A DNA stretch of 64,000 nucleotides from Gellertiella hungarica (GCF_014197145.1 NZ_JACIEZ010000002.1:620001-684000), one strand, 5' to 3'; positions 27,157 to 35,809 are shown, counted from the stretch's first letter. The notes: generated by a model from the letters alone, not told the origin. Numbers and translations are program-made.

Positions 27157-28089
27157 TTATGCAGGCCAGAGGGCGCGCGCTGCGCGGATCAGCCCGTCGC
27201 GGACGGCATGATCCGCGTCCGTCACGCGGAAGGGTCGGTTGAGCGTTTCGAGCGCGGTGGCGTAGAGTTCGCCGAGCTTGCCGGAAACGAAGAGGGAAAT
27301 GGTGCCGTTCCATGCCTCGCCCGCGGCGCCGCTTGCGCCGGCAATCTCGAGGCCGATCAGCGTGCCGGAAAGCCGCGCGCGTGAAACATCCGCCGGCGCA
27401 CCCTGCAGGAGCTGTCCCGCACGGATGGCAAACAGCAGGTTGGTCGCCCGGGCGGGTTCGGCAACCGCCATCTGCACGGCGGCGCGGAAGGCTGCCATGT
27501 CCATCCCGTCGCTCCCGGCCAGAGAATGGGCGAGCAGCGAATGCCGGGCAATCACGTCGAAGAGTTCGCCCGTCATGTAGGTGGAGAAGCGGGTGACGGT
27601 CGATCCCTCCAGGCGCACCCATTTCGAATGGGTGCCCGGCATGCAGGCGAGATGCTCGCCGCTACCCAGATCCGCCGTTGCGCCGAGAAGCTGCGTTTCC
27701 TCGCCGCGCATCACGTCCGGATGGGCGGGGTCGCGGTTGGCAAGGCCGGGCAGGATGCGGATGTCGCGTGCCTCGCCCGGCACGCGCACCGCGCCCTCCA
27801 GCACGGCATCGAGAAGGGCGGGGACCGTCACGTAGCCCGCTTCCACCCAGCCCTGCCGGGCACCGGCCATGCCGCAGATCACCACCGGCAGGTCATCGGC
27901 TGCACCGAGCGCCGACAGGTGGCTCTTCAGGATCTTGGGGAAGCCGCAGGCCGCCGATGCCATGGCCATGCCCTCGTTGCTGCGCCGTTCGTCCAGCACC
28001 GCACCGGCCTCGGTGAGGAGCCACAGCCGGAAGCTGCTCGTTCCCCAGTCTACGGCGGCAAAGGCGGGACGCCTGTCGGTCTTCGTCAT
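27157..28089 (-). CDS. dgoK: 2-dehydro-3-deoxygalactonokinase
   Basis: The 310-residue kinase uses ATP to phosphorylate 2-keto-3-deoxygalactonate to KDPGal. The N-terminal phosphate motif AAVDWGTSSFRLWLL is that of the ASKHA fold, followed by ICGMAGARQGWVEAGY, GEETQLLGA, ACMPGTHSKWVRLEG and FSTYMTGELFDVIARHSLL, which are typical of DgoK. The start ATG 28089 overlaps the SDR stop by one base (TGATG), which indicates translational coupling. The frame opens further up to 28206 inside the SDR gene; that part is not DgoK-like. Confidence 0.95.
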   Translation of the reverse strand: MTKTDRRPAFAAVDWGTSSFRLWLLTEAGAVLDERRSNEGMAMASAACGFPKILKSHLSALGAADDLPVVICGMAGARQGWVEAGYVTVPALLDAVLEGAVRVPGEARDIRILPGLANRDPAHPDVMRGEETQLLGATADLGSGEHLACMPGTHSKWVRLEGSTVTRFSTYMTGELFDVIARHSLLAHSLAGSDGMDMAAFRAAVQMAVAEPARATNLLFAIRAGQLLQGAPADVSRARLSGTLIGLEIAGASGAAGEAWNGTISLFVSGKLGELYATALETLNRPFRVTDADHAVRDGLIRAARALWPA

Positions 28090-28847
28090 CAGAAAATTCC
28101 TCCGTCGGCGATGATGGATTGGGCGGTGATCGCGCCCGATGCGGCGGATGCCAGGAAAAGGCAGGGACCGGCCATGTCTTCGGCCACCAGCACGCGCTTC
28201 ACGCATTGCCGTCGAACCATGGCGGCAATCCCCTCCTCGGTGAGCCAGAGCTTCTTCTGGCGCTCGGTGACGATCATGCCGGGAAGCACCGCATTGACCC
28301 GGATGCCCTCGGGGCCGAGACGCCCGGCCAGGCTTTTGGTCAGCCCGACGATGCCCGCCTTGGCGGCGGCATAGGAGGGCAGGTCCGGCATGTTCAGCAG
28401 ATAGGCGATGGACGACATGTTGACGATGGCGCCGCCCGCCGCGCGCAGCGCCGGTGCCGCTGCCTGCACGGTGAAGAAGATCTGGCGCAGGTTGATCGCC
28501 TGGTTCTCGTCCCAGTAGGTCTCGGTCACGCTATCGAGATCGTGCCTGTCATCCCATCCGGCATTGTTGACAAGGACCCGCAGGCCCCCGAGCGCGCCGA
28601 CGGCATCCGTGACGGCGCGCTTCAGCGCATCGATATCGGCGAGATCCACCTTGAAGAAGCCGGGCCGGTGGCGCACCTTGTCCCGAAGGGAGGCCAAAAG
28701 CGCGTTCGCAGCCTCCTCGTCCCGGTCAAGGAACGCAACCCGCGCATCCTGGGCCGCAAAGGCGCTGACCAGCGCCGCGCCGATGCCCGACGCCCCGCCG
28801 GTGACGAGGACCGGCGCCTCCTCCAGATCCGTGTAACGGGCGTTCAC
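28089..28847 (-). CDS. SDR dehydrogenase, first gene of the galactonate operon (putative aldose 1-dehydrogenase)
   Basis: The 252-residue SDR has TGGASGIG, an acidic residue after the second strand (AFLDRDEE, favouring NAD), LVNNAGWDDRHD, a Ser in VNMSSIAYL and YAAAK. In this operon it would oxidise an aldose such as D-galactose to the lactone used by the SMP-30 enzyme; that assignment is inferred from context only. The start is GTG 28847 with GGGAGG six bases upstream. The ATGs at 28868 and 28925 lie inside or before the operator dyad and lack an SD. Confidence 0.85.
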   Translation of the reverse strand: MNARYTDLEEAPVLVTGGASGIGAALVSAFAAQDARVAFLDRDEEAANALLASLRDKVRHRPGFFKVDLADIDALKRAVTDAVGALGGLRVLVNNAGWDDRHDLDSVTETYWDENQAINLRQIFFTVQAAAPALRAAGGAIVNMSSIAYLLNMPDLPSYAAAKAGIVGLTKSLAGRLGPEGIRVNAVLPGMIVTERQKKLWLTEEGIAAMVRRQCVKRVLVAEDMAGPCLFLASAASGAITAQSIIADGGIF

Positions 28848-28861
28848 CTCAGCCTCCCTAT

Positions 28862-28878
28862 GTTCCATTATTTGGAAC
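28862..28878. promoter_or_regulatory. Putative IclR operator GTTCCA-N5-TGGAAC
   Basis: A perfect 6-5-6 palindrome lies in the divergent space between the SDR operon and the iclR gene, 15 bases upstream of the SDR GTG. A further half-site TGGAAT occurs at 28893-28898. The position and size fit an IclR-family operator that would control the dgo operon. Confidence 0.55.
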
Positions 28879-28958
28879 TCAATTTGACTAAGTGGAATTA
28901 TCGGAGTAAGCTTCGCCTCCGTCAAGGCGCTGCAATGCCTTTTGCCAGGAGATCGAGG

Positions 28959-29747
28959 ATGGCTGTCGACAAAGCGAAGGGACGCGATACGGGAACCCTC
29001 GGCAAGGCCATGCGCCTTCTCGATCTCGTCGCCGAGGCGGATTTACCGCTGCGCTTCTCCGATATCCTCGCCCGATCGGGCGAGCCGCGGGGCACGGTTC
29101 ACCGGCAGCTCACCCATCTGGTGGAGGAGGGGCTGCTGGAAATCGGTTCCGATTCCACCTACCGCCCGGGTCTCCGGCTTCTCTCCCTTGCCGCGCGCGC
29201 CTGGGCGTCCGCAGACTTCCGCGAGATCGCCGCCCCCGCCCTGCGTGCCCTGCACGAGGAAACCGGCGAGACGGTTCATCTCGGCGTATTGCGCGGCACG
29301 GACGTGATCTACCTGGACAAGGTCGAGAGCCGCCAGTCGGTGCGCATGCATTCGCAGATCGGCAAGGCGTCCCCGCTCTATTGCACCGGCATCGGCAAGG
29401 CCGCGCTGTCGCTGCTGCCGAAGGAAGAGGCCTCGCGGCTGATCGCCGGGCTCGACTTCCACCGTTTCACGCCCTCGACGATCACCTCTGCGGCGGCTCT
29501 CGAAGAGGAACTCGAGGCGATTCGCATGGCCGGCCACGCCTTCGACCGGGAGGAGCACGAGGAGGGCATCCGCTGTGTGGCGGCCCCGATTCGTCTCTCC
29601 GGGTCCGAACGCGCGGCGGGTGTTTCCGTGACCGGTCCCGCCTTCCGCGTCGGCCGCGACCGGCTGGAGCACTGGGCGGATGCGGTCAAGCGGACGGCCG
29701 CCCGGATCGGCGAGGAGGCCGCTCTCAGGCTTGGGCCGCGGCACTGA
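28959..29747 (+). CDS. IclR-family transcriptional regulator
   Basis: The 262-residue protein has the N-terminal winged helix (GTLGKAMRLLDLVAEADLPLRFSDILARSGEPRGTVHRQLTHLVEEGLLE) and the IclR effector domain (ETVHLGVLRGTDVIYLDKVESRQSVRMHSQIGKASPLYCTGIGKAALSLL, then GIRCVAAPI). It is divergent from the SDR-dgoK-dgoA-lactonase operon with a palindrome between them, so it most likely represses that operon and is relieved by a sugar-acid intermediate. The start ATG 28959 has AGGAG seven bases upstream; ATG 28935 is an alternative. Confidence 0.92.
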   Translation: MAVDKAKGRDTGTLGKAMRLLDLVAEADLPLRFSDILARSGEPRGTVHRQLTHLVEEGLLEIGSDSTYRPGLRLLSLAARAWASADFREIAAPALRALHEETGETVHLGVLRGTDVIYLDKVESRQSVRMHSQIGKASPLYCTGIGKAALSLLPKEEASRLIAGLDFHRFTPSTITSAAALEEELEAIRMAGHAFDREEHEEGIRCVAAPIRLSGSERAAGVSVTGPAFRVGRDRLEHWADAVKRTAARIGEEAALRLGPRH

Positions 29748-30150
29748 GCAGCCACGCCTTTTGTGCACTTGTCGACTGACAAGATATCGCCATTAATTTC
29801 TCGCATTCTAAGCAACTAGTGTTTTTTGCTACTTTTCGTAGTGGATACCTTTCGCCCTGCTCGGCCCGCTTTCTTGATTTTCATCAATTTTCGCGTCAAA
29901 ATCGGGCATCCATTTTGTTATAGGAGATAAGTATTTGGGTTGAGATGCAGAATGTTGGCGTGCTGCGATTGAGAAGATCTGTGCGCTCAACCAAGCCCGG
30001 TGCGACGGAAGAAAGTACCGGTCTGGAAATCCAGGAAAAGTATCGCCGCTATAATTGAAATAAACTTTCCGCGCATTTATGGTTAAGCAGAAACCCACCT
30101 GCATCGGCAAGAACTGATTTCATCCCAGCGCCTAGCAAGACAAATGGACA
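29748..30150. other. AT-rich intergenic region upstream of the LuxR solo
   Basis: The 403 bases have about 44% GC over 29761-30120, well below the surrounding genes. They contain a dyad CTTGTC-GACT-GACAAG (29768-29783) close to the iclR stop and an imperfect long-range pair TTGGGTTGAG/CTCAACCAA (29935-29944 with 29987-29995). A 93-codon minus frame (29829-30110) and a 37-codon plus frame from 29945 have no recognisable protein and no good SD. It is best read as a long regulatory region for the luxR gene or as acquired DNA. Confidence 0.5.
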
Positions 30151-30891
30151 ATGGAAGCAATAGAGTCACTCACGCCGTTGGAAAAATGCAACAAGCTGAT
30201 TGAAGAAATCAGCGGCTTCAAGACCCAGTTTGACGTCTTCCGTTTCATGAAGCGCGTCACCGAGTCCTTTGGCTCGAAGGTATTCATGGTGATGACACTG
30301 CCGGCGCGCACCACGCTTACCCTGGCAGGCAGCTCCGTTATTACGAACTGGCCGCCGGAACTCATCGCCTTCTATGATCGCGAGGGCCTGCTGACGGCAA
30401 GCCCGGTCATCGATCGCCTGCGCAATTCCACGACACCCTTCACCTACGATACCAGCCGCATCAATCACGGCCGCAAGGATGGCAAGCACGAGAAGGTCGT
30501 GGAGGCCTTCAACCGGTATGGCATGGAGCGCGGCGCCTATTTCCCGGTGCATGATTCGCTCGGCCAGCGCGGCGCCATCTCGCTTTCGGGCGAGCGGGAC
30601 GGGTTCGACTTCGACGAGATGGTGGCCCTGTCCTACATTTTCGTCCACGTCTTCGACAGCCTTTCGGCGCTGCGCGAGATGGACCGCCGCCCCGGCGAAA
30701 GCCTCACCGACCGCGAGATCGACTGCCTCACCTGGACCGCGGCCGGCAAGACCAGCGCGGAGATCGCGGAAATCCTCACGCTCTCGGAACATACGGTCAA
30801 CCACTACCTCAACCGTGCAACCAAGAAGCTCGATACCGTGAACCGCACACAAGCGGTTGTAAAGGCGATGAAAACCGGTCTCATCAAGTGA
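30151..30891 (+). CDS. LuxR-family regulator with autoinducer-binding-like domain (LuxR solo)
   Basis: The 246-residue protein has an N-terminal autoinducer-binding fold (about 20-165) and a C-terminal LuxR helix-turn-helix (180-240; LTDREIDCLTWTAAGKTSAEIAEILTLSEHTVNHYLNRATKKL). Trp67 and Tyr75 align with the TraR Trp57/Tyr61 pair. The Asp-Pro pair that holds the AHL amide is Ser84-Pro85 here, and the second Trp is Tyr99. No luxI is nearby. It may sense a non-AHL or a plant-related signal, or none. Start ATG 30151; the upstream region is AT-rich. Confidence 0.88.
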   Translation: MEAIESLTPLEKCNKLIEEISGFKTQFDVFRFMKRVTESFGSKVFMVMTLPARTTLTLAGSSVITNWPPELIAFYDREGLLTASPVIDRLRNSTTPFTYDTSRINHGRKDGKHEKVVEAFNRYGMERGAYFPVHDSLGQRGAISLSGERDGFDFDEMVALSYIFVHVFDSLSALREMDRRPGESLTDREIDCLTWTAAGKTSAEIAEILTLSEHTVNHYLNRATKKLDTVNRTQAVVKAMKTGLIK

Positions 30892-30925
30892 CCGGCGACG
30901 GGTCTGAACGGTCCCAAATAAGCGT

Positions 30926-30954
30926 TTGACTCTTTGTGAAATCGTGCTTTTCTA
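30926..30954 (+). promoter_or_regulatory. Promoter of the candidate small RNA
   Basis: A sigma70-type promoter, TTGACT (30926-30931), 17 bases, TTTCTA (30949-30954), lies just before a hairpin-rich stretch that ends in a terminator. The expected start is about 30961. Confidence 0.5.
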
Positions 30955-30960
30955 AGGCCG

Positions 30961-31077
30961 GGTCCAGAGGGGACTGCCAACAGAGAACATCCGCAAAACA
31001 AGGATGTCATGGTCAAAGACCGCCGCGCCTTGCGGGATCGCCATCGGCTTGATCCTGCGGCGCGGCGATCTTTTTTC
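30961..31077 (+). ncRNA. Candidate small RNA with three hairpins and an intrinsic terminator
   Basis: From the predicted start near 30961 the sequence folds into GTCC-AGAGG-GGAC (30962-30974), then ACATCC/GGATGT (30987-30992 with 31002-31007, A-rich loop), then a long GC-rich terminator stem (31022-31068) followed by TTTTTT (31072-31077). The length is about 117 bases. It has its own promoter and lies on the plus strand between the luxR solo and mrp, 243 bases upstream of mrp. It may belong to a known alphaproteobacterial sRNA family; I could not match it from memory. Confidence 0.6.
31022..31077 (+). terminator. Strong rho-independent terminator of the small RNA
   Basis: CGCCGCGCC (31022-31030) pairs with GGCGCGGCG (31060-31068). 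The stem continues inward as GCGGGATC with GATCCTGC after a two-base bulge, leaving an 11-base loop. ATC and six Ts follow. It is the strongest terminator in the window. Confidence 0.8.
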
Positions 31078-31320
31078 ATGGCATGCCGCTTCCGGACCGT
31101 TTTCCTTTCCCGCGCCTGTCATTCTTGCGTTCCGGACCGGGCCTCCTGCCGATGCATGCCGTGCGGCGTGCCGGCGCTGGCGCGGAACGCGCGGCGAAAC
31201 CGGTTCGCACTTTCGCGGCACATGCACTATATCGGTTCGGGATGCGCCTTCCGCCCGGGAGGCGCGTGAAGCAGGAAGGCGCGGCGTTCTCAGCGCCGCC
31301 AAGGTGAGGAAAGGCGGAAC
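31078..31320. other. Leader/intergenic region upstream of mrp
   Basis: This part between the small-RNA terminator and mrp holds only small frames (for example 31083-31307) without SD or similarity. It ends in GAGGAAAGGCGG, the ribosome site of mrp. I see no further structure. Confidence 0.5.
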
Positions 31321-32499
31321 GTGGTTTCCAAGGAACAGGTGACGGACGCACTGAAGACGGTGCGTGGCCCCGATTTCGAAAGCGACATCGTCGCGCTCGG
31401 CATGGTGTCCGATGTCTTCATCTCCGATGGCAAGGTCTATTTCTCGCTCACGGTTCCGGCCGAGAGGGCGCGCGAGCTCGAGCCGCTGCGCCAGGCGGCG
31501 GAGCGGGTGGTGAAGGCGATCCCCGGCGTGAAGGGGGCGATGGTGGCGCTGACGGCGGACAAGAAGCCCGCGGCCTCGGCTCCGGCGGCGCGTCCGGCCC
31601 CGGCCGCCGGTCATTCCCACGGTCACGCCCACGGTCACGCCCATGATCACGCTCATCACGGCCACGCCCATGGCGGCGCAGCGCCCAAGCCGCAGAAGCC
31701 CGGCATTCCCGGCATCCGCCACATCATCGCGGTGGCCTCTGGCAAGGGTGGTGTCGGCAAGTCCACCACGGCGGTCAACCTCGCGCTGGGACTGAAGGCG
31801 AACGGCCTGAGGGTCGGCATTCTCGATGCGGACATCTATGGCCCGTCCATGCCGCGCCTGCTGAAGATCTCGGGCCGCCCGAGCCAGATCGACGGCAAGA
31901 TCATCCAGCCGATGGAAAATTACGGCGTCAAGGTGATGTCCATGGGCTTCCTCGTGGACGAGGAGACGGCGATGATCTGGCGCGGGCCGATGGTCCAGTC
32001 CGCCCTGCTGCAGATGCTGCGGGAAGTCGCCTGGGGCGAGCTCGACGTGCTTGTCGTCGACATGCCGCCGGGCACCGGCGATGCGCAGCTCACCATGGCG
32101 CAGCAGGTGCCGCTTTCCGGCGCCGTCATCGTCTCCACCCCGCAGGACCTCGCCCTCATCGACGCACGCAAGGCCATCACCATGTTCCGCAAGGTGGAAG
32201 TGCCGCTTCTCGGCGTCGTGGAAAACATGAGCTATTTCATCGCCCCGGATACGGGCGCGCGCTACGACATCTTCGGCCATGGCGGCGCTCGCGCCGAAGC
32301 CGGCCGGATCGACGTTCCCTTCCTCGGCGAGATACCGCTCACCATGGCAATCCGCGAACTGTCCGATGCCGGCACGCCGGTCGTGGTGGCCGAGCCGGAT
32401 GGTCCCCAGTCGGTGGCCTACAAGTCGATCGCCGCACAGGTCTGGCAGCAGCTTGCCGGCGCGGAAGCCCGCCCCGCACCCAATCTCGTCTTTGAATGA
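31321..32499 (+). CDS. mrp: Mrp/ApbC-family P-loop ATPase, Fe-S cluster carrier type, with His-rich linker
   Basis: The 392-residue cytosolic protein has an N-terminal MIP18/DUF59 domain (1-80), a linker with 11 histidines between residues 98 and 117, then the Mrp NTPase with the deviant Walker A ASGKGGVGKSTT (139-150), DADIYGPSMPRLL and VVDMPPGTGD. The family carries Fe-S clusters. The CxxC usually placed after ENMSYF is absent: residues 308-311 are APDT. The start is GTG 31321 with a GGAAAGGCGG SD. It lies alone after the small RNA and before corA. Confidence 0.92.
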   Translation: MVSKEQVTDALKTVRGPDFESDIVALGMVSDVFISDGKVYFSLTVPAERARELEPLRQAAERVVKAIPGVKGAMVALTADKKPAASAPAARPAPAAGHSHGHAHGHAHDHAHHGHAHGGAAPKPQKPGIPGIRHIIAVASGKGGVGKSTTAVNLALGLKANGLRVGILDADIYGPSMPRLLKISGRPSQIDGKIIQPMENYGVKVMSMGFLVDEETAMIWRGPMVQSALLQMLREVAWGELDVLVVDMPPGTGDAQLTMAQQVPLSGAVIVSTPQDLALIDARKAITMFRKVEVPLLGVVENMSYFIAPDTGARYDIFGHGGARAEAGRIDVPFLGEIPLTMAIRELSDAGTPVVVAEPDGPQSVAYKSIAAQVWQQLAGAEARPAPNLVFE

Positions 32500-32786
32500 A
32501 AGCCCGTCCGGCGCGTCCCGAGCGAGGCGCGCCGGACACATCCAAAAAAAATCTGCTGCGCTGCACAATTCTCGACAGGCTTCGGTCGTTTCTTGACCGA
32601 TTGGAAAAATATCAGCCATTCCTAGGGTTTGGACTGGCTGTCTCACGCGTGGTGTAAGGGTTTGTTAACCCGTTTGTCCAAAATGGGGCACAGGATGCGC
32701 CGACCCCCGCTCTTGATTCCGCCGGGACTTTGCGCGATATGCCCGCACCTTCCGGCCTCGGGCCGGTCTATAAGGAGTTGAACACC
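32500..32786. other. Intergenic region between mrp and corA with a stem-loop
   Basis: A perfect 10-bp stem GTCCGGCGCG/CGCGCCGGAC (32506-32515 with 32528-32537) follows the mrp stop. It is followed by an A-run and not a T-run, so it may protect the mRNA end more than terminate. A GGGTT-TGTT-AACCC palindrome lies at 32658-32671. An AAGGAG precedes the leader frame at 32787. Confidence 0.5.
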
Positions 32787-32816
32787 GTGAACCGGTTTGC
32801 GGGAGCTCTCGCGTGA
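32787..32816 (+). CDS. Candidate nine-codon leader peptide of corA
   Basis: GTG AAC CGG TTT GCG GGA GCT CTC GCG TGA encodes MNRFAGALA. It has a good SD (AAGGAG 32772-32777, nine bases before GTG). Its stop overlaps the corA start as GTGA, so the ribosome that ends the leader could restart on corA. Enteric corA has a leader peptide (CorL) that controls transcription; a similar role here is inference. Confidence 0.35.
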   Translation: MNRFAGALA

Positions 32817-33811
32817 TCACCGCCTATCGCAGGACGGGCGAAGCCACGGTTCTGGCTGCCGACAGGTTTGCGGCCGGCCTTGATGGCGATATTGTCTGGA
32901 TCGATCTCGATGCGCCCTCCCGCGAGGAAGAGGCGGCGATCGAGGCTGCGCTCAGCATTTCCGTTCCCACCCGCGAAGACCTCAAGGACATCGAACCCTC
33001 CAGTCGTCTCTTCGTCGAGAATGGTGACGTTTTCATGACCGCTTCGCTGGTCTGGAAGACGGAAACGGATTTTCCCGACCTGACCGACATCGCCTTCATC
33101 CTCACCCACGAGCGGCTGGTCACGGTGCGCTATGCGGAGCCGCGCGCCTTCAAGCTGTTCGCGGCAGCGCTCGCGCGGTTCTGCGCGAACGGGCACGGGC
33201 CGCAGCCGGGCCCCACCGCCATGACCGCACCGCATCTCATGGCGCGGCTTCTCGAGACCATCAGCGACCGGACGGCGGAGATCCTGGAGCAGGAGACAGC
33301 CCGGATCGACGCGCTTTCGCTGCAGGTGTTTTCCGGGGGCACGAAGCGCCGTCCGCCGCGCTATCTGGAAGAGCGGCTGCTCGATGTGGCCTCCCATCAC
33401 CGCCTGCTCGGAAAGGTCAAGGAAAGCCTTGCCTCGCTTTCGCGGCTCGTCAGCTTTCTCCAGTCGCTGCCCGCCGTCCAGGGCGACGACGACGCCCGCA
33501 ATCTCTGCCACACGATCGCACGCGACATTCAGTCGCTGTCCGAGCACGTGTCGTTCATCGCGGGCAACATTACCTTTCTGCTGGATGCATCGCTCGGACT
33601 GATCAATCTCGAGCAGAACGCCATCATCAAGATCTTCTCGATTGCCTCGGTGGTATTCCTGCCCCCGACCCTCGTGGCATCGATCTACGGCATGAATTTC
33701 CAGTTCATGCCGGAAACCGGATGGACCTATGGCTACCCCATGTCGCTGATCGCGATGCTGGTCTCCGCCATCGTGCCCTATTTCTTTTTCCGTTGGAAAG
33801 GCTGGCTCTGA
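32813..33811 (+). CDS. corA: CorA-type magnesium/cobalt transporter
   Basis: The 332-residue protein belongs to the 2-TM-GxN family. It has a long cytosolic alpha/beta and helical part, two C-terminal membrane helices ([19 protein letters not shown] and [19 protein letters not shown]) and the pore signature YGMNF with FMPE-like FMPET after it. It works as a pentameric Mg2+ channel in the inner membrane. The start GTG 32813 has GGGAG seven bases upstream and overlaps a nine-codon leader. kup follows after 17 bases, so Mg2+ and K+ uptake genes may be co-transcribed. Confidence 0.93.
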   Translation: MITAYRRTGEATVLAADRFAAGLDGDIVWIDLDAPSREEEAAIEAALSISVPTREDLKDIEPSSRLFVENGDVFMTASLVWKTETDFPDLTDIAFILTHERLVTVRYAEPRAFKLFAAALARFCANGHGPQPGPTAMTAPHLMARLLETISDRTAEILEQETARIDALSLQVFSGGTKRRPPRYLEERLLDVASHHRLLGKVKESLASLSRLVSFLQSLPAVQGDDDARNLCHTIARDIQSLSEHVSFIAGNITFLLDASLGLINLEQNAIIKIFSIASVVFLPPTLVASIYGMNFQFMPETGWTYGYPMSLIAMLVSAIVPYFFFRWKGWL

Positions 33812-33828
33812 AGGAGCCTGAGGTCATC

Positions 33829-35784
33829 ATGCCTGAACATGCAGAACAGAATGCGCAGGACAAGGTCACGGTTGCCGTCCCCGAGGACAGCCACGCCCAT
33901 CATGGCCATGGCCCCGGCGGGCTGAAGGGGCTCGTCGGCCTCGCCATCGGGTCCATCGGCGTCGTCTACGGCGATATCGGCACCAGCCCGCTTTACGCCT
34001 TCCGCCAGGCCCTCCTGCCGATGACCCGCGACGGGGTGATCGCACCGCACGAGGTGGTCGGTCCCATCTCGCTGATCCTCTGGACGCTGACGATCATCGT
34101 CATGCTGAAATACATCCTCTTCCTGCTGCGCCTCGACAACGACGGCGAAGGCGGCACGCTCTCGCTGCTCGCACTCCTGCTGAAGACGGCGAACGGACAC
34201 ACCGTTTTCCTCACCTTCCTGGGGCTCATCGGTGCGGCGCTCTTCCTCGGAGAGGTGATGATCACGCCGGCCGTCTCGGTTCTCTCGGCGGTGGAAGGCC
34301 TGAAGCTCGTCGCCTCGGGCATGGATCCGTTCATCCTGCCCATTGCCATCGGCATTCTCATCGCGCTCTTTGCCATCCAGTCCCACGGGACGGGCGCGGT
34401 TGCCCGCTTCTTCGGGCCGATCACCCTGCTCTGGTTCCTCGTCATCGGCGTCGGCGGCATCTCGCACATCCTCGACAGCCCGCAGATCTTCGCCGCGATC
34501 AATCCGATCAACGCGGTGCGCTTTGTCCTGAACGAGGGCTATGTCGGCTTCGTGGTGCTGGGCGCCGTCTTCCTGACCGTCACCGGCACGGAGGCGCTCT
34601 ATGCCGACCTCGGCCATTTCGGCCGCAAGCCGATCCAGGTCGCCTTCATCTTCGTCGTCTATCCCTCGCTGGTGCTGAACTATCTGGGGCAGGGAGCCTA
34701 TGTGCTCGCCCATCCGGAAGCCGCTTCGGACCCGTTCTTCCTGATGTTCCCCACCTGGGCGCTGCTGCCGGTGGTCATCCTGGCGACGGCGGCCACCATC
34801 ATCGCCAGCCAGGCGGTCATCACCGGGGCCTTCTCGCTGACCCGCCAGGCGATCCATCTGGGCTTCCTGCCGCGCATGGAAATCCTCTTCACCTCCGAGA
34901 CCAATACCGGGCAGATCTACCTGCCGGCGGTCAACCGGCTGCTGCTGGTGGCGGTCATCATCCTGGTGCTGACCTTCCGCTCTTCCGAGGCCCTCGCCAC
35001 CGCCTATGGCATCTCCGTCACCGGCGCGATGGTGGTCACCACCACCATGTCCTTCGAGTTCGTGCGGGCCCGCTGGAAGTGGCCGCTCTGGAAGGCGCTC
35101 CTCGTGCTGCTGCCGCTCTTCCTGCTGGAATGCGTCTTCTTCAGCGCCAACCTGCTGAAGATTCACGATGGCGGCTATATCCCGGTCATGTTCGCGATCA
35201 TCTTCACGGTCGTCATGTGGACCTGGCGCCGTGGCACGCAGATCCTGTTCAACAAGACCCGGCACACCGACATTCCGCTGATGGCCTTCATTCCCTCCAT
35301 CGAGAAGGAAAGCGCCCATGCGCCGAAATCCGTGCCGGGAACGGCGATCTTCCTGACTTCGGATCCGGATTCGGTGCCGGCGGCGCTGATGCACAACCTC
35401 AAGCACAATCACGTGCTGCACGAGAAGAACGTCATCCTGACGATCAAGACCGTGAACCGTCCGCGCGTCAATCCGGAGGACCGGTACAAGATCGAGAAGC
35501 TTTCCGAGCGCTTCTCCCGCGTGCAGCTGAACTTCGGCTTCATGGAAACGCAGAATGTCTCGCAGGCGCTTGGCCATCTGCGGAAGGGCGGGGTGAAATT
35601 CGACATCATGTCCACCTCCTTCTATCTCGGCCGTCGAAAGCTCGTCTGCGATCCGAAGTCGGAAATGCCCGCCTGGCAGGGCAGGCTCTATGTGGCCCTT
35701 GCCAATGCGGCGACCGATCCCTCCGACTATTTCAAGCTGCCCACCAACCGCGTGGTGGAGCTGGGCTCGCACGTCGTCATCTGA
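33829..35784 (+). CDS. kup: KUP/HAK potassium uptake protein
   Basis: The 651-residue protein is a low-affinity K+/H+ symporter with twelve hydrophobic segments. The KUP start [36 protein letters not shown] and [14 protein letters not shown] are present, and a C-terminal cytosolic part follows (from about 480; [14 protein letters not shown]). The extreme N-terminus has a short His stretch (HAHHGHG). ATG 33829 has GAGG five bases before it; the longer frame from 33721 overlaps corA. It is downstream of corA and ends at a strong terminator. Confidence 0.95.
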   Translation: MPEHAEQNAQDKVTVAVPEDSHAHHGHGPGGLKGLVGLAIGSIGVVYGDIGTSPLYAFRQALLPMTRDGVIAPHEVVGPISLILWTLTIIVMLKYILFLLRLDNDGEGGTLSLLALLLKTANGHTVFLTFLGLIGAALFLGEVMITPAVSVLSAVEGLKLVASGMDPFILPIAIGILIALFAIQSHGTGAVARFFGPITLLWFLVIGVGGISHILDSPQIFAAINPINAVRFVLNEGYVGFVVLGAVFLTVTGTEALYADLGHFGRKPIQVAFIFVVYPSLVLNYLGQGAYVLAHPEAASDPFFLMFPTWALLPVVILATAATIIASQAVITGAFSLTRQAIHLGFLPRMEILFTSETNTGQIYLPAVNRLLLVAVIILVLTFRSSEALATAYGISVTGAMVVTTTMSFEFVRARWKWPLWKALLVLLPLFLLECVFFSANLLKIHDGGYIPVMFAIIFTVVMWTWRRGTQILFNKTRHTDIPLMAFIPSIEKESAHAPKSVPGTAIFLTSDPDSVPAALMHNLKHNHVLHEKNVILTIKTVNRPRVNPEDRYKIEKLSERFSRVQLNFGFMETQNVSQALGHLRKGGVKFDIMSTSFYLGRRKLVCDPKSEMPAWQGRLYVALANAATDPSDYFKLPTNRVVELGSHVVI

Positions 35785-35809
35785 CGGCGCTCCGGCTGCC
35801 GGCACATCG

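Noticed and set aside
29829-30110. A 93-codon minus-strand frame in the AT-rich gap
   Set aside because: No SD, no recognisable domain. It runs through dyads and has poor codon use for this genome.
31009-31307. Small plus-strand frames across the sRNA and mrp leader
   Set aside because: They run through the terminator and have no ribosome site or similarity.
32506-32537. A rho-independent terminator after mrp
   Set aside because: The stem is good but is followed by As instead of Ts, so termination on the plus strand is doubtful.
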